DNA of 64,000 nucleotides from positions 4,976 to 68,975 of the forward strand of contig NZ_JTIY01000003.1 in assembly GCF_000818175.1 (NCBI RefSeq), in the 5' to 3' direction. Under the pieces are notes generated by a model that saw only the letters and a program-made list of their open reading frames with translations, was not told the DNA's origin and made no database searches. Origin of the DNA: Streptomyces sp. AcH 505 (GTDB lineage Bacteria > Actinomycetota > Actinomycetes > Streptomycetales > Streptomycetaceae). The position numbers and the translations under genes are program-made. Positions within the stretch are counted from its first letter, which is position 1. Each line of letters begins with the position of its first letter. Of this stretch, positions 54,816 to 64,000 are shown in pieces.

Positions 54816-56591
54816 TCAGGCCTCCCGGTACCAGCCTTCAAGGGTGATGATCGCCCCTGCGGCGAGGTTGTTGCCGCGCAATTGGATGTCGGTGGGTGTG
54901 CGGATGTGGTCGAGGACGGCGCCGGTGCCGGAGCCGAGGACCAGGCCGGTGATGTTTCCGCCGATTCCGGAGTTGGTGCCGGCGCCGATGCCGCCGCCGT
55001 ATCCGGAGATGGCCTGCCTGCGGTCAGCGGAACTGCCGCGCCAGGGCACGGACGGCAGGGACACCATGATGCCCGTGGTTCCAGTGCCGGCCGTCGTGCC
55101 GATCACGATGTAGGCGTACACGAAGACCATGTCACCGAGCTTGTAGTACCAGCCGTCTCGGGTGCTGAATGTGGCCGACCCTCCGCCGGTGAGGGTCGGA
55201 GTGTAGGCGGTGAACGTGGTTGCGCTGACAGAGAGACTGTCCGTTTCCAGCGCTGGCGCGAAGACCGTCCCGAAAGACTGCAAGTTCCCCGACGGGAAAA
55301 CGACTAGTTTGTCGACACTATCGAGTGTGATCCGGAACAGCGGCCCTGTCTGGCCTGCCGCGCCGCTGATCCACGTTGCGGAGGACGATGTGGCGGCAGG
55401 AGTCGCTACGAGCCGTCCTGTGCGGATGTTCGCTATTCCTGCGGTGAAAATAATGTCGGCTGACAGGGTGGTGCCGGTGGTGTCGGCGTACCCGACCGAC
55501 CCGTGATCCGCACGCAGGTCGATGCGGCCGCCGACGGTGGTGGAGTTGGCGGACTGGCGGATCCGTTCGGCGACCCAGAAGTCCTCGCCGAAGAACGTCC
55601 GCCATTTGAGGTCGGTGAAGCCGCTGCCGGAGAACTTGCCCGAGTTCATCCCCAGGTTCGCGGAGCCCGGGGTGTTCTCCACGACGTTGATGACAGCCTC
55701 GTTGGACTGGTCGTCGTTGGTGAGGCGCAGGTTGGGATAGGTGTTGTCGGGGTCGAGGTACATGAGGGCACCGTTGGTGCCCTCGAGGAGCAGGCCCCGC
55801 CCGGAGAGTTCGCCGACGGCCCGCCCGGTCTCGTCGTAGATGATGATTTTGTTGGCGTTGGCTTCGTTGATGGTGATGCGTTCCGCGCCGACCGAGGAGG
55901 TCTGGAAGACGGAGCCGTTGATCTCCCCACCTGTGATGACCTTGCCGGTGATGGCGTCGGCTTTCAGGGCGGTCGCGTCGACCGAGCCGACGTCCAGTTT
56001 GGCTGTGGTCACCGCGTTCGCGAAGAGTTTCGGGGTGGTGACGGCGCCGTCACTGATGAGGGTGGCGGTGATCTCCCCGATGCCGATCTCCCCCGCCACG
56101 GGGCGCGGCGCGTACGGGCCGACCGTGCCGGTCGGTGCGGAGGCTGCCCCGGACGTGTTGCGGGCCAGGAGACGCACGTAGGTGGGGGCGGTGGCCGGGA
56201 CGTAGACGATGCCGCCCTGCGCCGTCTCGATCGTCGCCACCAGGGTGGCCGGGGTCGGGTCGAAGCCGGCCGTGGTGGAGGCGTGAACCTCGACTCGGGC
56301 CCAGTCCATGGGGATGAATGCCCCGTCGGCGAACGTCCCGTCCCATCCTGCGGCGATCCCTCCGAGCGCGGGTGCCGCGGTCGGCGTGGACGGTACGGGC
56401 GGGGGGCCGCCGTTGACGATGTTCACGGCGGTCGTCCCGTCGGCCTGCTGGCCGATCATGCCCCGCACCAGGCCGACGCTGTCCTTGACGGTGATGGAGG
56501 TGTCGTCCAGCGACGCGGACGACAGTCGGGACTGGCGCTCGACTGCGGCGAGACGCTTCTCGAGCTGGACCAGCTGCACTCCGATGTCCAT
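54816..56591 (-). CDS. Minor tail / baseplate protein
   Basis: A 591-residue protein with an N-terminal coiled coil (VQLEKRLAAVERQSRLSSAS), a fibronectin-type region (WARVEVHASTTAGFDPTPAT, TAPTYVRLLARNTSG), then TLISDGAVTTPKLFANAVTT and EINGSVFQTSS repeats common in siphophage tip proteins. A C-terminal domain (FSTRDGWYYKLGDMVFVYAY) resembles receptor-binding heads. ATG overlaps the Gp37-like stop by one base. Confidence 0.8.
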   Translation of the reverse strand: MDIGVQLVQLEKRLAAVERQSRLSSASLDDTSITVKDSVGLVRGMIGQQADGTTAVNIVNGGPPPVPSTPTAAPALGGIAAGWDGTFADGAFIPMDWARVEVHASTTAGFDPTPATLVATIETAQGGIVYVPATAPTYVRLLARNTSGAASAPTGTVGPYAPRPVAGEIGIGEITATLISDGAVTTPKLFANAVTTAKLDVGSVDATALKADAITGKVITGGEINGSVFQTSSVGAERITINEANANKIIIYDETGRAVGELSGRGLLLEGTNGALMYLDPDNTYPNLRLTNDDQSNEAVINVVENTPGSANLGMNSGKFSGSGFTDLKWRTFFGEDFWVAERIRQSANSTTVGGRIDLRADHGSVGYADTTGTTLSADIIFTAGIANIRTGRLVATPAATSSSATWISGAAGQTGPLFRITLDSVDKLVVFPSGNLQSFGTVFAPALETDSLSVSATTFTAYTPTLTGGGSATFSTRDGWYYKLGDMVFVYAYIVIGTTAGTGTTGIMVSLPSVPWRGSSADRRQAISGYGGGIGAGTNSGIGGNITGLVLGSGTGAVLDHIRTPTDIQLRGNNLAAGAIITLEGWYREA

Positions 56592-57688
56592 CAGGACACT
56601 CCTCCGTACTGGTAGCTGTCAGCCGGTTGGAGGCTGATGGTGGCCTGGGGTCCGCCGGTGGCGTCAGGTCGGATGGTCCAGCCGGTGATGCGCCGCCACC
56701 CCACGAACTCGACCCACGGGTTGTAGACCCGGGTGTACACGTCGTCGCCCACCTGCCAGGACCGGAACGGGGCCGCGGGGGTGTCCCGGATGGTGATCTC
56801 GTTGAGGCTGCCGAGCTTCAGGCGTTTCGCCAGCTCAGCATCGGTGAGGGACTTGAGGACGTCGTCTCCGGCGGCTTCGGGGAACGAGGCGGTGTACTCA
56901 AGGCGGAGCCGGCCGTTACGGATGGCGGATATCTGGCGGCGCTTCTCTGAGCCGTCGCCGGCGCCCATGCCGATGACCACCTGGGCGTAGTCGTCGCCGG
57001 CGAGCTCGATCTCTGGGTCGGTCACGATGTTCACGCCGGAGGAGAAGCTGATGTCGGTGCGGCGGGCCCCCAACCGGGGCCAGCCGAGGCGGATCCGGCG
57101 GATCGCATCGGTTTTGTCGGCGTTCCAGGCGACCGTGCATGAGTAGTCCGGGCTGGCGTCTGCGGATACCTGGTCGTCGACCAGGTCACCCAGGGCCCTG
57201 GCGTCCCACCGGTTCGAGTGCAGGACGTCCTCGGGGGTTCCGACGGTCGACGTGGAGGTGGTGCTGTCGACGACGACTCCCAGGTTCCCGTCGGTGATGG
57301 ACTGCGCGTACGCCCACACGTCGCGGATGACTTTGCACCGGTCGGCGTAGACGTAGGGGCCGCGGCCGTTGAGTTCGCCGTCCAGGTCGTACCGGTGCAT
57401 CAGGTACGACGACCAGCTAGCGGCCTCGATGGCGTACTCCGAGCCCTGGGGACGGGCGTCCCACACCAGGCCACCCCAGGTCAGGTCGCCGGCCTCTTCG
57501 ACGTATATGAGGGTGGTGCCCGGGTCGAGGAGGGTCGGGTTCTGGGCGACCAGGCGTGGCGACAGCTTCCCCGACAGGGACCCGGGGCCGTTGAGTTCGT
57601 CGCCGTACTCGCGGGCGGTGAGCGGCAGGGCGGGTGACAGCCACTCCCCGGTGAGGGCGTTCTGGGTGAGGATGCGGGTCCCGGTCAC
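56591..57688 (-). CDS. Gp37-like minor tail protein
   Basis: A 365-residue protein with GTG 57688 overlapping the preceding stop. TGEWLSPALPLTAREYGDEL at the N-terminus, VWDARPQGSEYAIEAASWSS, and the C-terminal YNPWVEFVGWRRITGW fit the siphovirus Gp37-like/tail-associated family that forms part of the tail tip hub. No lysozyme motif is seen. Confidence 0.75.
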   Translation of the reverse strand: MTGTRILTQNALTGEWLSPALPLTAREYGDELNGPGSLSGKLSPRLVAQNPTLLDPGTTLIYVEEAGDLTWGGLVWDARPQGSEYAIEAASWSSYLMHRYDLDGELNGRGPYVYADRCKVIRDVWAYAQSITDGNLGVVVDSTTSTSTVGTPEDVLHSNRWDARALGDLVDDQVSADASPDYSCTVAWNADKTDAIRRIRLGWPRLGARRTDISFSSGVNIVTDPEIELAGDDYAQVVIGMGAGDGSEKRRQISAIRNGRLRLEYTASFPEAAGDDVLKSLTDAELAKRLKLGSLNEITIRDTPAAPFRSWQVGDDVYTRVYNPWVEFVGWRRITGWTIRPDATGGPQATISLQPADSYQYGGVS

Positions 57689-58620
57689 CGCGGCGCCTCG
57701 GAGAACTCGATGTCGTAGGACCAGGTGCTGCTGGAGTCGGCTGCGACGGTGCCGGCGTTGCCGGTGCTGCCGCCGAACTGGGGGCGCAGGAGCTGGCTGG
57801 TGCCCCGGTAGGCGTCGGGGATCGTGAACGTGTCGCAGCACTTCGCGTACAGGCGCCGGACCCCGCTCCCGTTGTCGTCAACGATGACGGGCTGCATCGT
57901 CAGCGACGCCCCGAACGTCGCCCTGATGTTCCCGAACACCGCGGCGGTCGCGAGGCGCAGGCCGCCCACATCGACGATGACTCGGGCGGTGGATGCCCAG
58001 TCCGGGACGGGGACGCTGATGCCGGCCGTGGTGGAGAAGTAGCTGTAGACGAGGGTGGTGCCGCCGATCTGTGTCGACGTGGACGCCGGGGACTGGGTGA
58101 ACAGGGTTCGGTCCCGGCGGGGGGTGGCGACCTTCCGGATATCCTTGACCATCGCGTTCGTGATGGTGCTGGTCGACGAGGGGATGTCGATGCGGGCCAG
58201 GGGGATCCCTGTCCGGCCGTCGGGGATGGTCGTGGCGCTGGACGACACGTTCGAGATGACTTGGAAGTAGCAGATTTGGTCCGTGACCGGGTCGAGGTCG
58301 CCCTCGTACTCGGGGTCTTCGACACGGAGGATCACCATGTCGGATCGGGCGCTGCCGCCGGTCGCGGAGATGTCGACGAGGGCGGTCCCGATGTTGCAAA
58401 CCGAGTAGTGGCCCTGGTTCGCGTTGGCTCGGCCGCGGATGACCCCGGACCCATCGGCAACCTGAACCCCGGATCCGGGTGTGCTGCGCTGGGTGACCTT
58501 GAGGTCGTCGCCCTCGGTGATGCCCTCAGCGGCGGACACCAGGTCGCGGACCATCATGCGGAACTGCTGGGCGGAGTGGGTGGCGCCGTTGGTGAGGATC
58601 GGCACCTGGAACAGGGTCAT
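57685..58620 (-). CDS. Minor tail protein
   Basis: A 311-residue protein with conserved-looking QVPILTNGATHSAQQFRMMV, a central GSARSDMVILRVEDPEYEGD block and a C-terminal jelly-roll-like region (SSTWSYDIEFSEAPR). Such proteins sit beside Dit in actinophage tail operons. It overlaps the next gene by GTGA. Confidence 0.75.
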   Translation of the reverse strand: MTLFQVPILTNGATHSAQQFRMMVRDLVSAAEGITEGDDLKVTQRSTPGSGVQVADGSGVIRGRANANQGHYSVCNIGTALVDISATGGSARSDMVILRVEDPEYEGDLDPVTDQICYFQVISNVSSSATTIPDGRTGIPLARIDIPSSTSTITNAMVKDIRKVATPRRDRTLFTQSPASTSTQIGGTTLVYSYFSTTAGISVPVPDWASTARVIVDVGGLRLATAAVFGNIRATFGASLTMQPVIVDDNGSGVRRLYAKCCDTFTIPDAYRGTSQLLRPQFGGSTGNAGTVAADSSSTWSYDIEFSEAPR

Positions 58621-58632
58621 CGCTGTCGCTCC

Positions 58633-59535
58633 TCAGAGGGCGTTGTAGGCGTTGCGCCAGGTCAGGCGCATGCGGGCAGTGTTGGTGTTGTCGAACGCGG
58701 TCCAGCGCATCTCGGACTGGCCGGGCGGCAGGGAAAACAGGTCGATCCGCGACGACGGGGACATGAGGGTGGAGGCGTTGCCGCCGGTCTCGCGGGTGAC
58801 GGTGCGGTAGCCGGGCCGGGTGTCGATCTCGATCCACTGGCCTGCGCTCAGGTTCAGGGTGGGGAAGGAGAGCTGCCGGCCGGATTCGGCGTGGGTGATG
58901 GTGACGGTGGCGCACGGCCCGGTGATGCGGATGATCGGCCACGCGTCCGCGGTGCCGTCGTTGTGGGCCCACCCAGGCCGGTCTGCGGCGACCGTTCCGT
59001 CCTGCACGAAGATCGGTGCGACGACCGGGGCTGCGAACCCGCCGCCGGTGAGCCAGCCCAGGGGGATCTCGGTGACGGAGATGGTGTCGCCGTACCAGAC
59101 GGGGTCCTGGGCGATGAACTCGATGTCGAGGGGCATGTAGCCGTAGATGACGCGGGCGTACTCGGGGTCGATCTTCCGGACGCGTCCGGTGAGGCGCTTG
59201 ACCGGGCGTCCGGGGCGTTTGATGCGGAGCGTGGTCCCGACGCCACCCGTGAGGCGTGTCGCCGGGTCGGCGTACGCCTGCAGGAGGGTTGCGAGGATCT
59301 CCTCGCACGCCTCACGGTCTCCTGGGATGCGGATCGCGGCGTCGATCTGGACCTGCCGGGATGCCCAGTAGTCCGGGCCGGCCCAGGCGCCGTCCATGGA
59401 GGGCTGGTCGACGTCGTTGGTGCGGACCGGGGGGCGTCCCAGGCCGGCCACGTCGATGATGTTGATGGCGGTGTCCGGTCCGAGGAGGATGCCTCCTAGG
59501 TCGATCTGACCGTCGATCAGTGCAAGGTCAGGCAC
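58633..59535 (-). CDS. Distal tail (Dit-like) protein
   Basis: A 300-residue protein of the siphovirus tail family: an N-terminal ring domain (ALIDGQIDLGGILLGPDTAI, ASRQVQIDAAIRIPGD) and a C-terminal galectin-like part with PIIRITGPCATVTITH and GQWIEIDTRPGYRTV. Dit forms the hexameric hub between tail tube and tip. It overlaps the tape measure stop by eight bases, so expression is coupled. Confidence 0.85.
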   Translation of the reverse strand: MPDLALIDGQIDLGGILLGPDTAINIIDVAGLGRPPVRTNDVDQPSMDGAWAGPDYWASRQVQIDAAIRIPGDREACEEILATLLQAYADPATRLTGGVGTTLRIKRPGRPVKRLTGRVRKIDPEYARVIYGYMPLDIEFIAQDPVWYGDTISVTEIPLGWLTGGGFAAPVVAPIFVQDGTVAADRPGWAHNDGTADAWPIIRITGPCATVTITHAESGRQLSFPTLNLSAGQWIEIDTRPGYRTVTRETGGNASTLMSPSSRIDLFSLPPGQSEMRWTAFDNTNTARMRLTWRNAYNAL

Positions 59536-62500
59536 GGGCTGCCACCCCTCCTCTGCGGGCGCGCCGCACGCTGCGACCGACCTGCGCTCCGATGTCAGAT
59601 CCGGACGCGTTGCTGCGTACGGGGGTGACGGTGACGTGGGTGTCGCCGGCCTGCTGGACTACGACTACGGGCCGGTTGGAGGAGAGGTCCGTCATGGACA
59701 CCCCGAACCTGCCGGCGACATCGCGGAGGACCTTGGTGGCGGCGCCCCGCTTGTTGGACCCGAGGGGGATGTAGGCCTCCCCGCCGGTGGACGGCTCCGC
59801 AAAATTCACGATGCCGCCCTGGGTGGCATACATGCCGGCCCTGATCCCCCCGTCGGCGTACGACAGGTGCTTCTGCGCCCTGCCCAGGTCAGCAAGGAAC
59901 TTCGTGGCACGGGAGCCAAGGGCGGACTTGATCTGGGCGGTGGAGCGGGTAGCGGTGGAGATGATGTCGTCCTCGCCCAAGCCCGTGGCCGCGGCAACGT
60001 CGTGGATTCCGGTCTTGGCGGTCTTCACCGCGGCGATGATGGAGACGAGCTGCTGAACCTGCTCCCCCGTCAGGGCGTTGTTGGCCTTGCCCGCAGCGGT
60101 GTTCGCGGTCGCGGCCTTCTTCGGGTCGGCCACAGCGGCCGCCGCCAACTGCTGCGCCGCCTCATCCCCCTGCGCGGCAAGCTGCTTCGCGAGTTCCCCG
60201 AACCCTTTCCCGGCGAGCTTGGCCAGGTTGGAGGCGAACGTGGTGTTGGTGGTGGTGGCCTTGCCGATCTCCCGCGTGTAGTCCGTCAGGGAGGCCTTGG
60301 CCGTGGCCGCCAAACCGCGCAGCGCCGCAGACATCTGCTTCAGGTAGGACGTCGACCCGGTCGCCATCTTGTGGGTGAGGGCGATGCCGTCCTTGCCCAT
60401 GGACGCGAGGGCGTCCGCGACGTCCCCGCCGGCGAGGTCGGCAACCTTCTGCAGGTCCTTGTTCCACGCCGCGGTCGCTTTCGACGTCGACTTGAGCTTC
60501 GACTCGACCGTGGACAGGTCGAAGAAGTCGACTTCCTTGGTGACCTTCTTGCCCTTGACCTTGGTGGTGACCTTCTTGGTCTTGTTGCCTGCCGACCCGG
60601 CCTCGGAGGCGCTGTACAGGGATCCGGTGGACGGGTCGTACCGGAAGTCGGTGACACCTCCGTCGGCTTTCCAGGCGATGCCCTTGCCGCCCAGGCGTCG
60701 CACAGTCTCTTCTGCGATCTCGCGGGACCGTCCGCGCTTGGACGGGGCGAGGGGGATGTACGCCTCGCCCTGCGTTTCGGGTTCCGCCCATACCCGCCAC
60801 TGCCCGCCGGGGGCGATCTGGGCGACGTGGTTCTCGCCACCGTCGGCGAAGTACCGGATCCCGTTCTGGGTGAGTCCGCCGTTGGCGTTGGGCCGGGGGT
60901 GGGTCTCCATGAAGGTGGAGGGGGTTCCGACGGTGCGGAACACGCTGGTGATGTTGATGGTTCGGTCGTGGAGGGACGCGATGGCGTTGCGGGCGGCGGC
61001 TACCGCCCCACCGGTCTTGTTGATCGCCAGCAGGGCGAGGGCCTTCTGCTGCTTCAACGAGTTGACCTTGCGCTGCGCCGCGCTGACCTGGGCGTCCAGC
61101 TGCTTCTTGTCCGCGCCGACTGCGGTCTTGCGCTTCTGCTTCAGGGAGTCGACCCGCCCCTGAGCAGATTTGATCTTCGCGTCGAGGTCGGTGATGTCGC
61201 CCTTGAAGATGGCCTTCGGGGTCGGCATTGTCAGGATCCGGTCGGCGAGCTGGCTGGCCTGAGTCTTCGTGAGGCCCATCGCATCACCCTGGGCGATGAT
61301 CTGCGAACGGCCCCGCTCGTAGATGGCGCTGACCTGCGACCAGGACCCGCCGGACTCCCGCACCGACGACGCGTACTCATCCGTGCTGGAGGCGATCGTG
61401 CGGAGGGCTGCTTCCTCGTTTCGGGCCTTCTCCGAGCTGAGGTCCAGCTGCCCGTTGTGCATGGACAGGGCGGCCCCGTTGTCCTTCAACGCCTTCGTGC
61501 CGGCGTCGATGGCGGCCTCGAACGCGTTCTGCCCGCCCAAGCTCGCCCGCTGCACGTCGTTCAGGGCGACGAGGGACTGCCGCAGCCCGTCCGCGGACTG
61601 CTTCTGCGCGGCGAGCTTCGCCTGCACAGCCTGGGCCTGGTCACCGAACAGGCCCATCGACTGGGCGGCCATCTTCTGCTCGAACGCCGCGTCCTTGATC
61701 GACTGCTTGTAGTCGTCCAACTGGGCGTCGACCTCTTTCGAGGTCAGGCCCTGCTTGCGCAACTGCACTTCGATCTCTGCCAGTGCGGCCTTCGCCTGAT
61801 CGGCGTGACCACTCGACACCATCCCGGCCAGAGCCTTGTCGAGTCCGTCCCACGCCGCCTTGGCGTCCTTGACTGGGGTCGAGTCCGTACCGAACAGCGA
61901 GATCAGCGACTGTTGGGCCTGGTCCAGGCCCTTAGGGTCGACGATCTTCTGCAGGCTGTCTCCCAGGCCCGCCAGGTCCTTCCCGAACACGCGGGCCGCT
62001 TCGCCGCTGACCTTGCCGGTAGCTGCCAGCCGGGCGAGTGAGGTGGTGAGTTTGTCGACGTCTGGAGGGGTCTTCTTCCCTCTGTCCGACAGTGCCATCA
62101 AGGCGACTACGAGCAGCCCGATTCCGGTCGACGCGACCGCTATGCGCGCCGAGACGGACATGGCCATGAAGGCGACCCTGAGCGTCGACAGGGCACCGGA
62201 TGCTCCGATGGCTGCCGTGCCGGCCAGGGTGACCTGTGCGGTGATCGCCGCCATGGCCATCTTGATTGCTGCACCGCCTGCCACGGCGAGCTTGACGGCC
62301 TTGATGGCGATGGCGAGCTGCAGCAGGTTCGTGATGACCGACGTGGGGACGGCGTTGACGAGGTGGGCGAGGATGCTGACCAGGGTCAGCATGCCGACGC
62401 CCACCCCGGACGCGGCGCTGATCAAGTGGATGATCGCTGTGGCCAGGTCCTTGAGGGTCTTCCCGACGAGGGGCCCGTTCTCCCGGGCGTACTGCATGAA

Positions 62501-64000
62501 CTCGGTGATCTGGCTGTCGCCGGTGCCGTTCTCGAGGGCCTGACCGAACCTCAGCACCCCAGTCGTCGCGTCCCGCAAGGCCCCGGCGGCGAGCTTGTCG
62601 ACCTTGCCCATGAACGTGTCGAACCCGGGGCTCTCCATGCCCCCGGCGATGATCGTCTCCATGCGGGACAGCTCAGTGCTGGACGTTTTCGCGAGGGGCG
62701 ACAGGTGCTCGAGCAGCCCGGAGAAGATGCCCAACCCCTTGGTGACGACGGGCATCGTGTCGCCCGCCAGGGAGTCGCTCCAGGCCTTGTACGCATCCTG
62801 CGCGACCGCCAGTGCTGCCGCAGCCTGCCGGGTGGCGGGGGGCATCTTCTGGACGCTCTGCAGGTACGCCGTCTCCGCCTGCGCCGCTTCCTTCGATGCC
62901 GCCCCGTGCTTGGCGACCGCGTCGTCGAAGGCCTTCTCCGCTTTCGCCGCGTCGGTGAGGGCACTGATCTGCCCGATCAGGGCTGCCCCGAAGGCGCCGA
63001 CGGACAGGCCAGCCGCGCCGGCGAGCGGAATGATCGGTGCGATCGATGCGGCGATGGGCAGGAGCGCGGGGGCCAGCATGAGGGCGACCGACATGAGCTT
63101 GTTCATGCCGCCGGCCGCGTTGCCGCTGGATCCTCCGAGTCCCCCGAGGTTGCCGTTGAGGCCGCCCATGTGGCCGCCGACGGTGGTCAGTACCCCGTCC
63201 AGGTCGTTGAGGTCGGTGCGCAGGGTGCGGGCGCGGCCGGCCAGGGCATCGAGCCTGCCGTCTCCGGTGGAGGCGTGGTTGTTGAGGGTGCGCAGGGCTA
63301 CACCCGCGGCGAGGGCGTTGGTGCGCAGGTCCCCCAGTGCCTCAGCGGTTGCGGCGGCCCGGCCGCGGAGCGTGCGCAGGGCGTTCGACGCGTTCTGCGC
63401 GGCCTCTTTCATCGCGTCCAGGGCTGCTGCGGCGGCGGTGGCTCGGGTCGCGAGGGTGGTGAGGGCGGTGTTGGCGCGGGACGCGTTGTCCCGCAGCTCT
63501 GCCATCGCTGTGGCTGCGGCGGTGATCTGTGCGGAGTCTCCGTCGAAGACGACGTTCAGCTGCACGGGGCTGAGGAGCCGTAGGGCATCGACTGCTTCAC
63601 GGACTTCCCGCAGCCCGGGCCCGGTGTCGTCATCGACGGTGGCCCGCAGCTGGACGGGGCTCATGCTCTCGAGGGCGGCGATGGCCTCACGGACTGCGGC
63701 GAGCCCGGGGCTGGTCTCGTCATCGAGGTTCGCGACGAGCTGGACAGGACCTAGGGTCTCGAGGTCTGTGATGGCGGTGCGCAGGCCGGCGATCCCCGCG
63801 GTGGTTTGGTTGTCGAGTTGGGCGACGAGTTCGATGGGGCTGAGTGCGCGCAGACCGGTTATGGCGGTCTGGATTTCGGTGGTGCCGGTGGAGGTCTGGT
63901 TGTCGAGGGTGGCGGTGATGCGTACGTCGCTGACGGCCCGCAGCTGCTCGTCAGCAAGCTCCGCCGCGGCAGCCAACTCCAGCATCTGACGGGATGCCTT
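59528..64000 (-). CDS. Tail tape measure protein (5' end beyond window)
   Basis: At least 1490 residues; the frame is open to the window edge, so the start is not seen. It contains four to five degenerate 30-residue repeats (AQLDNQTTAGIAGLRTAITD and similar) near the visible N-terminus, long Ala-rich helices, two hydrophobic belts (LMLAPALLPIAASIAPIIPL and IGLLVVALMALS), and a C-terminal region with EAYIPLAPSKRGRSREIAEE and EAYIPLGSNKRGAATKVLRD, both typical of tape measures. It sets tail length and is ejected into the host. Tail chaperone genes should lie to the right. Confidence 0.95.
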   Translation of the reverse strand, partial: KASRQMLELAAAAELADEQLRAVSDVRITATLDNQTSTGTTEIQTAITGLRALSPIELVAQLDNQTTAGIAGLRTAITDLETLGPVQLVANLDDETSPGLAAVREAIAALESMSPVQLRATVDDDTGPGLREVREAVDALRLLSPVQLNVVFDGDSAQITAAATAMAELRDNASRANTALTTLATRATAAAAALDAMKEAAQNASNALRTLRGRAAATAEALGDLRTNALAAGVALRTLNNHASTGDGRLDALAGRARTLRTDLNDLDGVLTTVGGHMGGLNGNLGGLGGSSGNAAGGMNKLMSVALMLAPALLPIAASIAPIIPLAGAAGLSVGAFGAALIGQISALTDAAKAEKAFDDAVAKHGAASKEAAQAETAYLQSVQKMPPATRQAAAALAVAQDAYKAWSDSLAGDTMPVVTKGLGIFSGLLEHLSPLAKTSSTELSRMETIIAGGMESPGFDTFMGKVDKLAAGALRDATTGVLRFGQALENGTGDSQITEFMQYARENGPLVGKTLKDLATAIIHLISAASGVGVGMLTLVSILAHLVNAVPTSVITNLLQLAIAIKAVKLAVAGGAAIKMAMAAITAQVTLAGTAAIGASGALSTLRVAFMAMSVSARIAVASTGIGLLVVALMALSDRGKKTPPDVDKLTTSLARLAATGKVSGEAARVFGKDLAGLGDSLQKIVDPKGLDQAQQSLISLFGTDSTPVKDAKAAWDGLDKALAGMVSSGHADQAKAALAEIEVQLRKQGLTSKEVDAQLDDYKQSIKDAAFEQKMAAQSMGLFGDQAQAVQAKLAAQKQSADGLRQSLVALNDVQRASLGGQNAFEAAIDAGTKALKDNGAALSMHNGQLDLSSEKARNEEAALRTIASSTDEYASSVRESGGSWSQVSAIYERGRSQIIAQGDAMGLTKTQASQLADRILTMPTPKAIFKGDITDLDAKIKSAQGRVDSLKQKRKTAVGADKKQLDAQVSAAQRKVNSLKQQKALALLAINKTGGAVAAARNAIASLHDRTINITSVFRTVGTPSTFMETHPRPNANGGLTQNGIRYFADGGENHVAQIAPGGQWRVWAEPETQGEAYIPLAPSKRGRSREIAEETVRRLGGKGIAWKADGGVTDFRYDPSTGSLYSASEAGSAGNKTKKVTTKVKGKKVTKEVDFFDLSTVESKLKSTSKATAAWNKDLQKVADLAGGDVADALASMGKDGIALTHKMATGSTSYLKQMSAALRGLAATAKASLTDYTREIGKATTTNTTFASNLAKLAGKGFGELAKQLAAQGDEAAQQLAAAAVADPKKAATANTAAGKANNALTGEQVQQLVSIIAAVKTAKTGIHDVAAATGLGEDDIISTATRSTAQIKSALGSRATKFLADLGRAQKHLSYADGGIRAGMYATQGGIVNFAEPSTGGEAYIPLGSNKRGAATKVLRDVAGRFGVSMTDLSSNRPVVVVQQAGDTHVTVTPVRSNASGSDIGAQVGRSVRRARRGGVAARA

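Noticed and set aside
59636-62041. Long rightward open frame (801 codons) across the tape measure gene
   Set aside because: It is antisense to a strongly supported tail gene; in GC-rich DNA the opposite frames stay open by codon bias, and the translation is Gly/Arg/Val-rich without motifs.

Overview
The window reads as part of a temperate actinobacterial siphophage, most likely a Streptomyces phage maintained as a phage-plasmid. The reasons are the very high GC content, GTG and TTG starts, chains of genes joined by ATGA/GTGA overlaps, two WhiB-like proteins, a siphovirus tail and lysis module, and a plasmid maintenance block (ParA, ParB, parS-like sites, a DciA-like protein and a winged-helix initiator candidate). 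Identifications come from reading protein motifs; no database search was run. The right edge cuts the tape measure gene, so the window is part of a larger genome.

Layout: (1) 1-9521, rightward accessory and early genes (DUF7736-like, DnaQ-type exonuclease, lipoprotein, many small zinc-ribbon proteins, coiled-coil protein), ending at a terminator shared by converging transcripts near 9.7 kb. (2) 9744-13375, small leftward HTH and Cys-rich genes. (3) 13656-19876, one long leftward operon (NERD nuclease, double LuxR-type HTH, DUF1643, paralogue of a left-arm gene). (4) 20030-26544, leftward DNA-processing operon (SSB, HTH protein, WhiB, RusA-like resolvase and many small genes). (5) 26725-36155, maintenance region (parA, parB, SLOG/DUF2493 protein, DciA-like protein, initiator candidate) with two structured non-coding stretches. 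(6) 36464-42854, a second WhiB-like protein, a Sak4-like annealing ATPase, and a divergent tandem ribbon-helix-helix/WYL pair. (7) 42856-48624, a degenerate and an intact tyrosine recombinase followed by small accessory genes. (8) 48795-64000, leftward tail and lysis module: tape measure, Dit-like protein, minor tail proteins, papain-like protease, CHAP endolysin, holin, a membrane collagen-like protein, and a collagen-shafted tail fibre ending in an SGNH esterase.

Regulation: one 24-bp palindrome (half-sites AATGTATTG and CAATACATT) occurs five times. Each time it covers the -35 and spacer of a sigma-70-type promoter (TTGNNA, 17 or 18 bp, TANNNT) that heads one of the early operons. The only copy with good promoters on both strands lies between the tandem-RHH gene and the WYL gene, so one of these is the best candidate regulator. 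A second, unrelated palindrome (GGTTCTG-N-CAGAACC) occurs six times within 4.3 kb around parAB and is the likely partition site.

Two non-coding observations stand out. Upstream of the initiator candidate are three hairpins with the same hexaloop (CGCCAA, or UUGGCG on the other strand) at an exact 37-nt spacing, next to an intrinsic terminator. A 38-bp element occurs once at 36.4 kb and once, inverted, at 48.7 kb, bracketing the segment that carries both recombinases.
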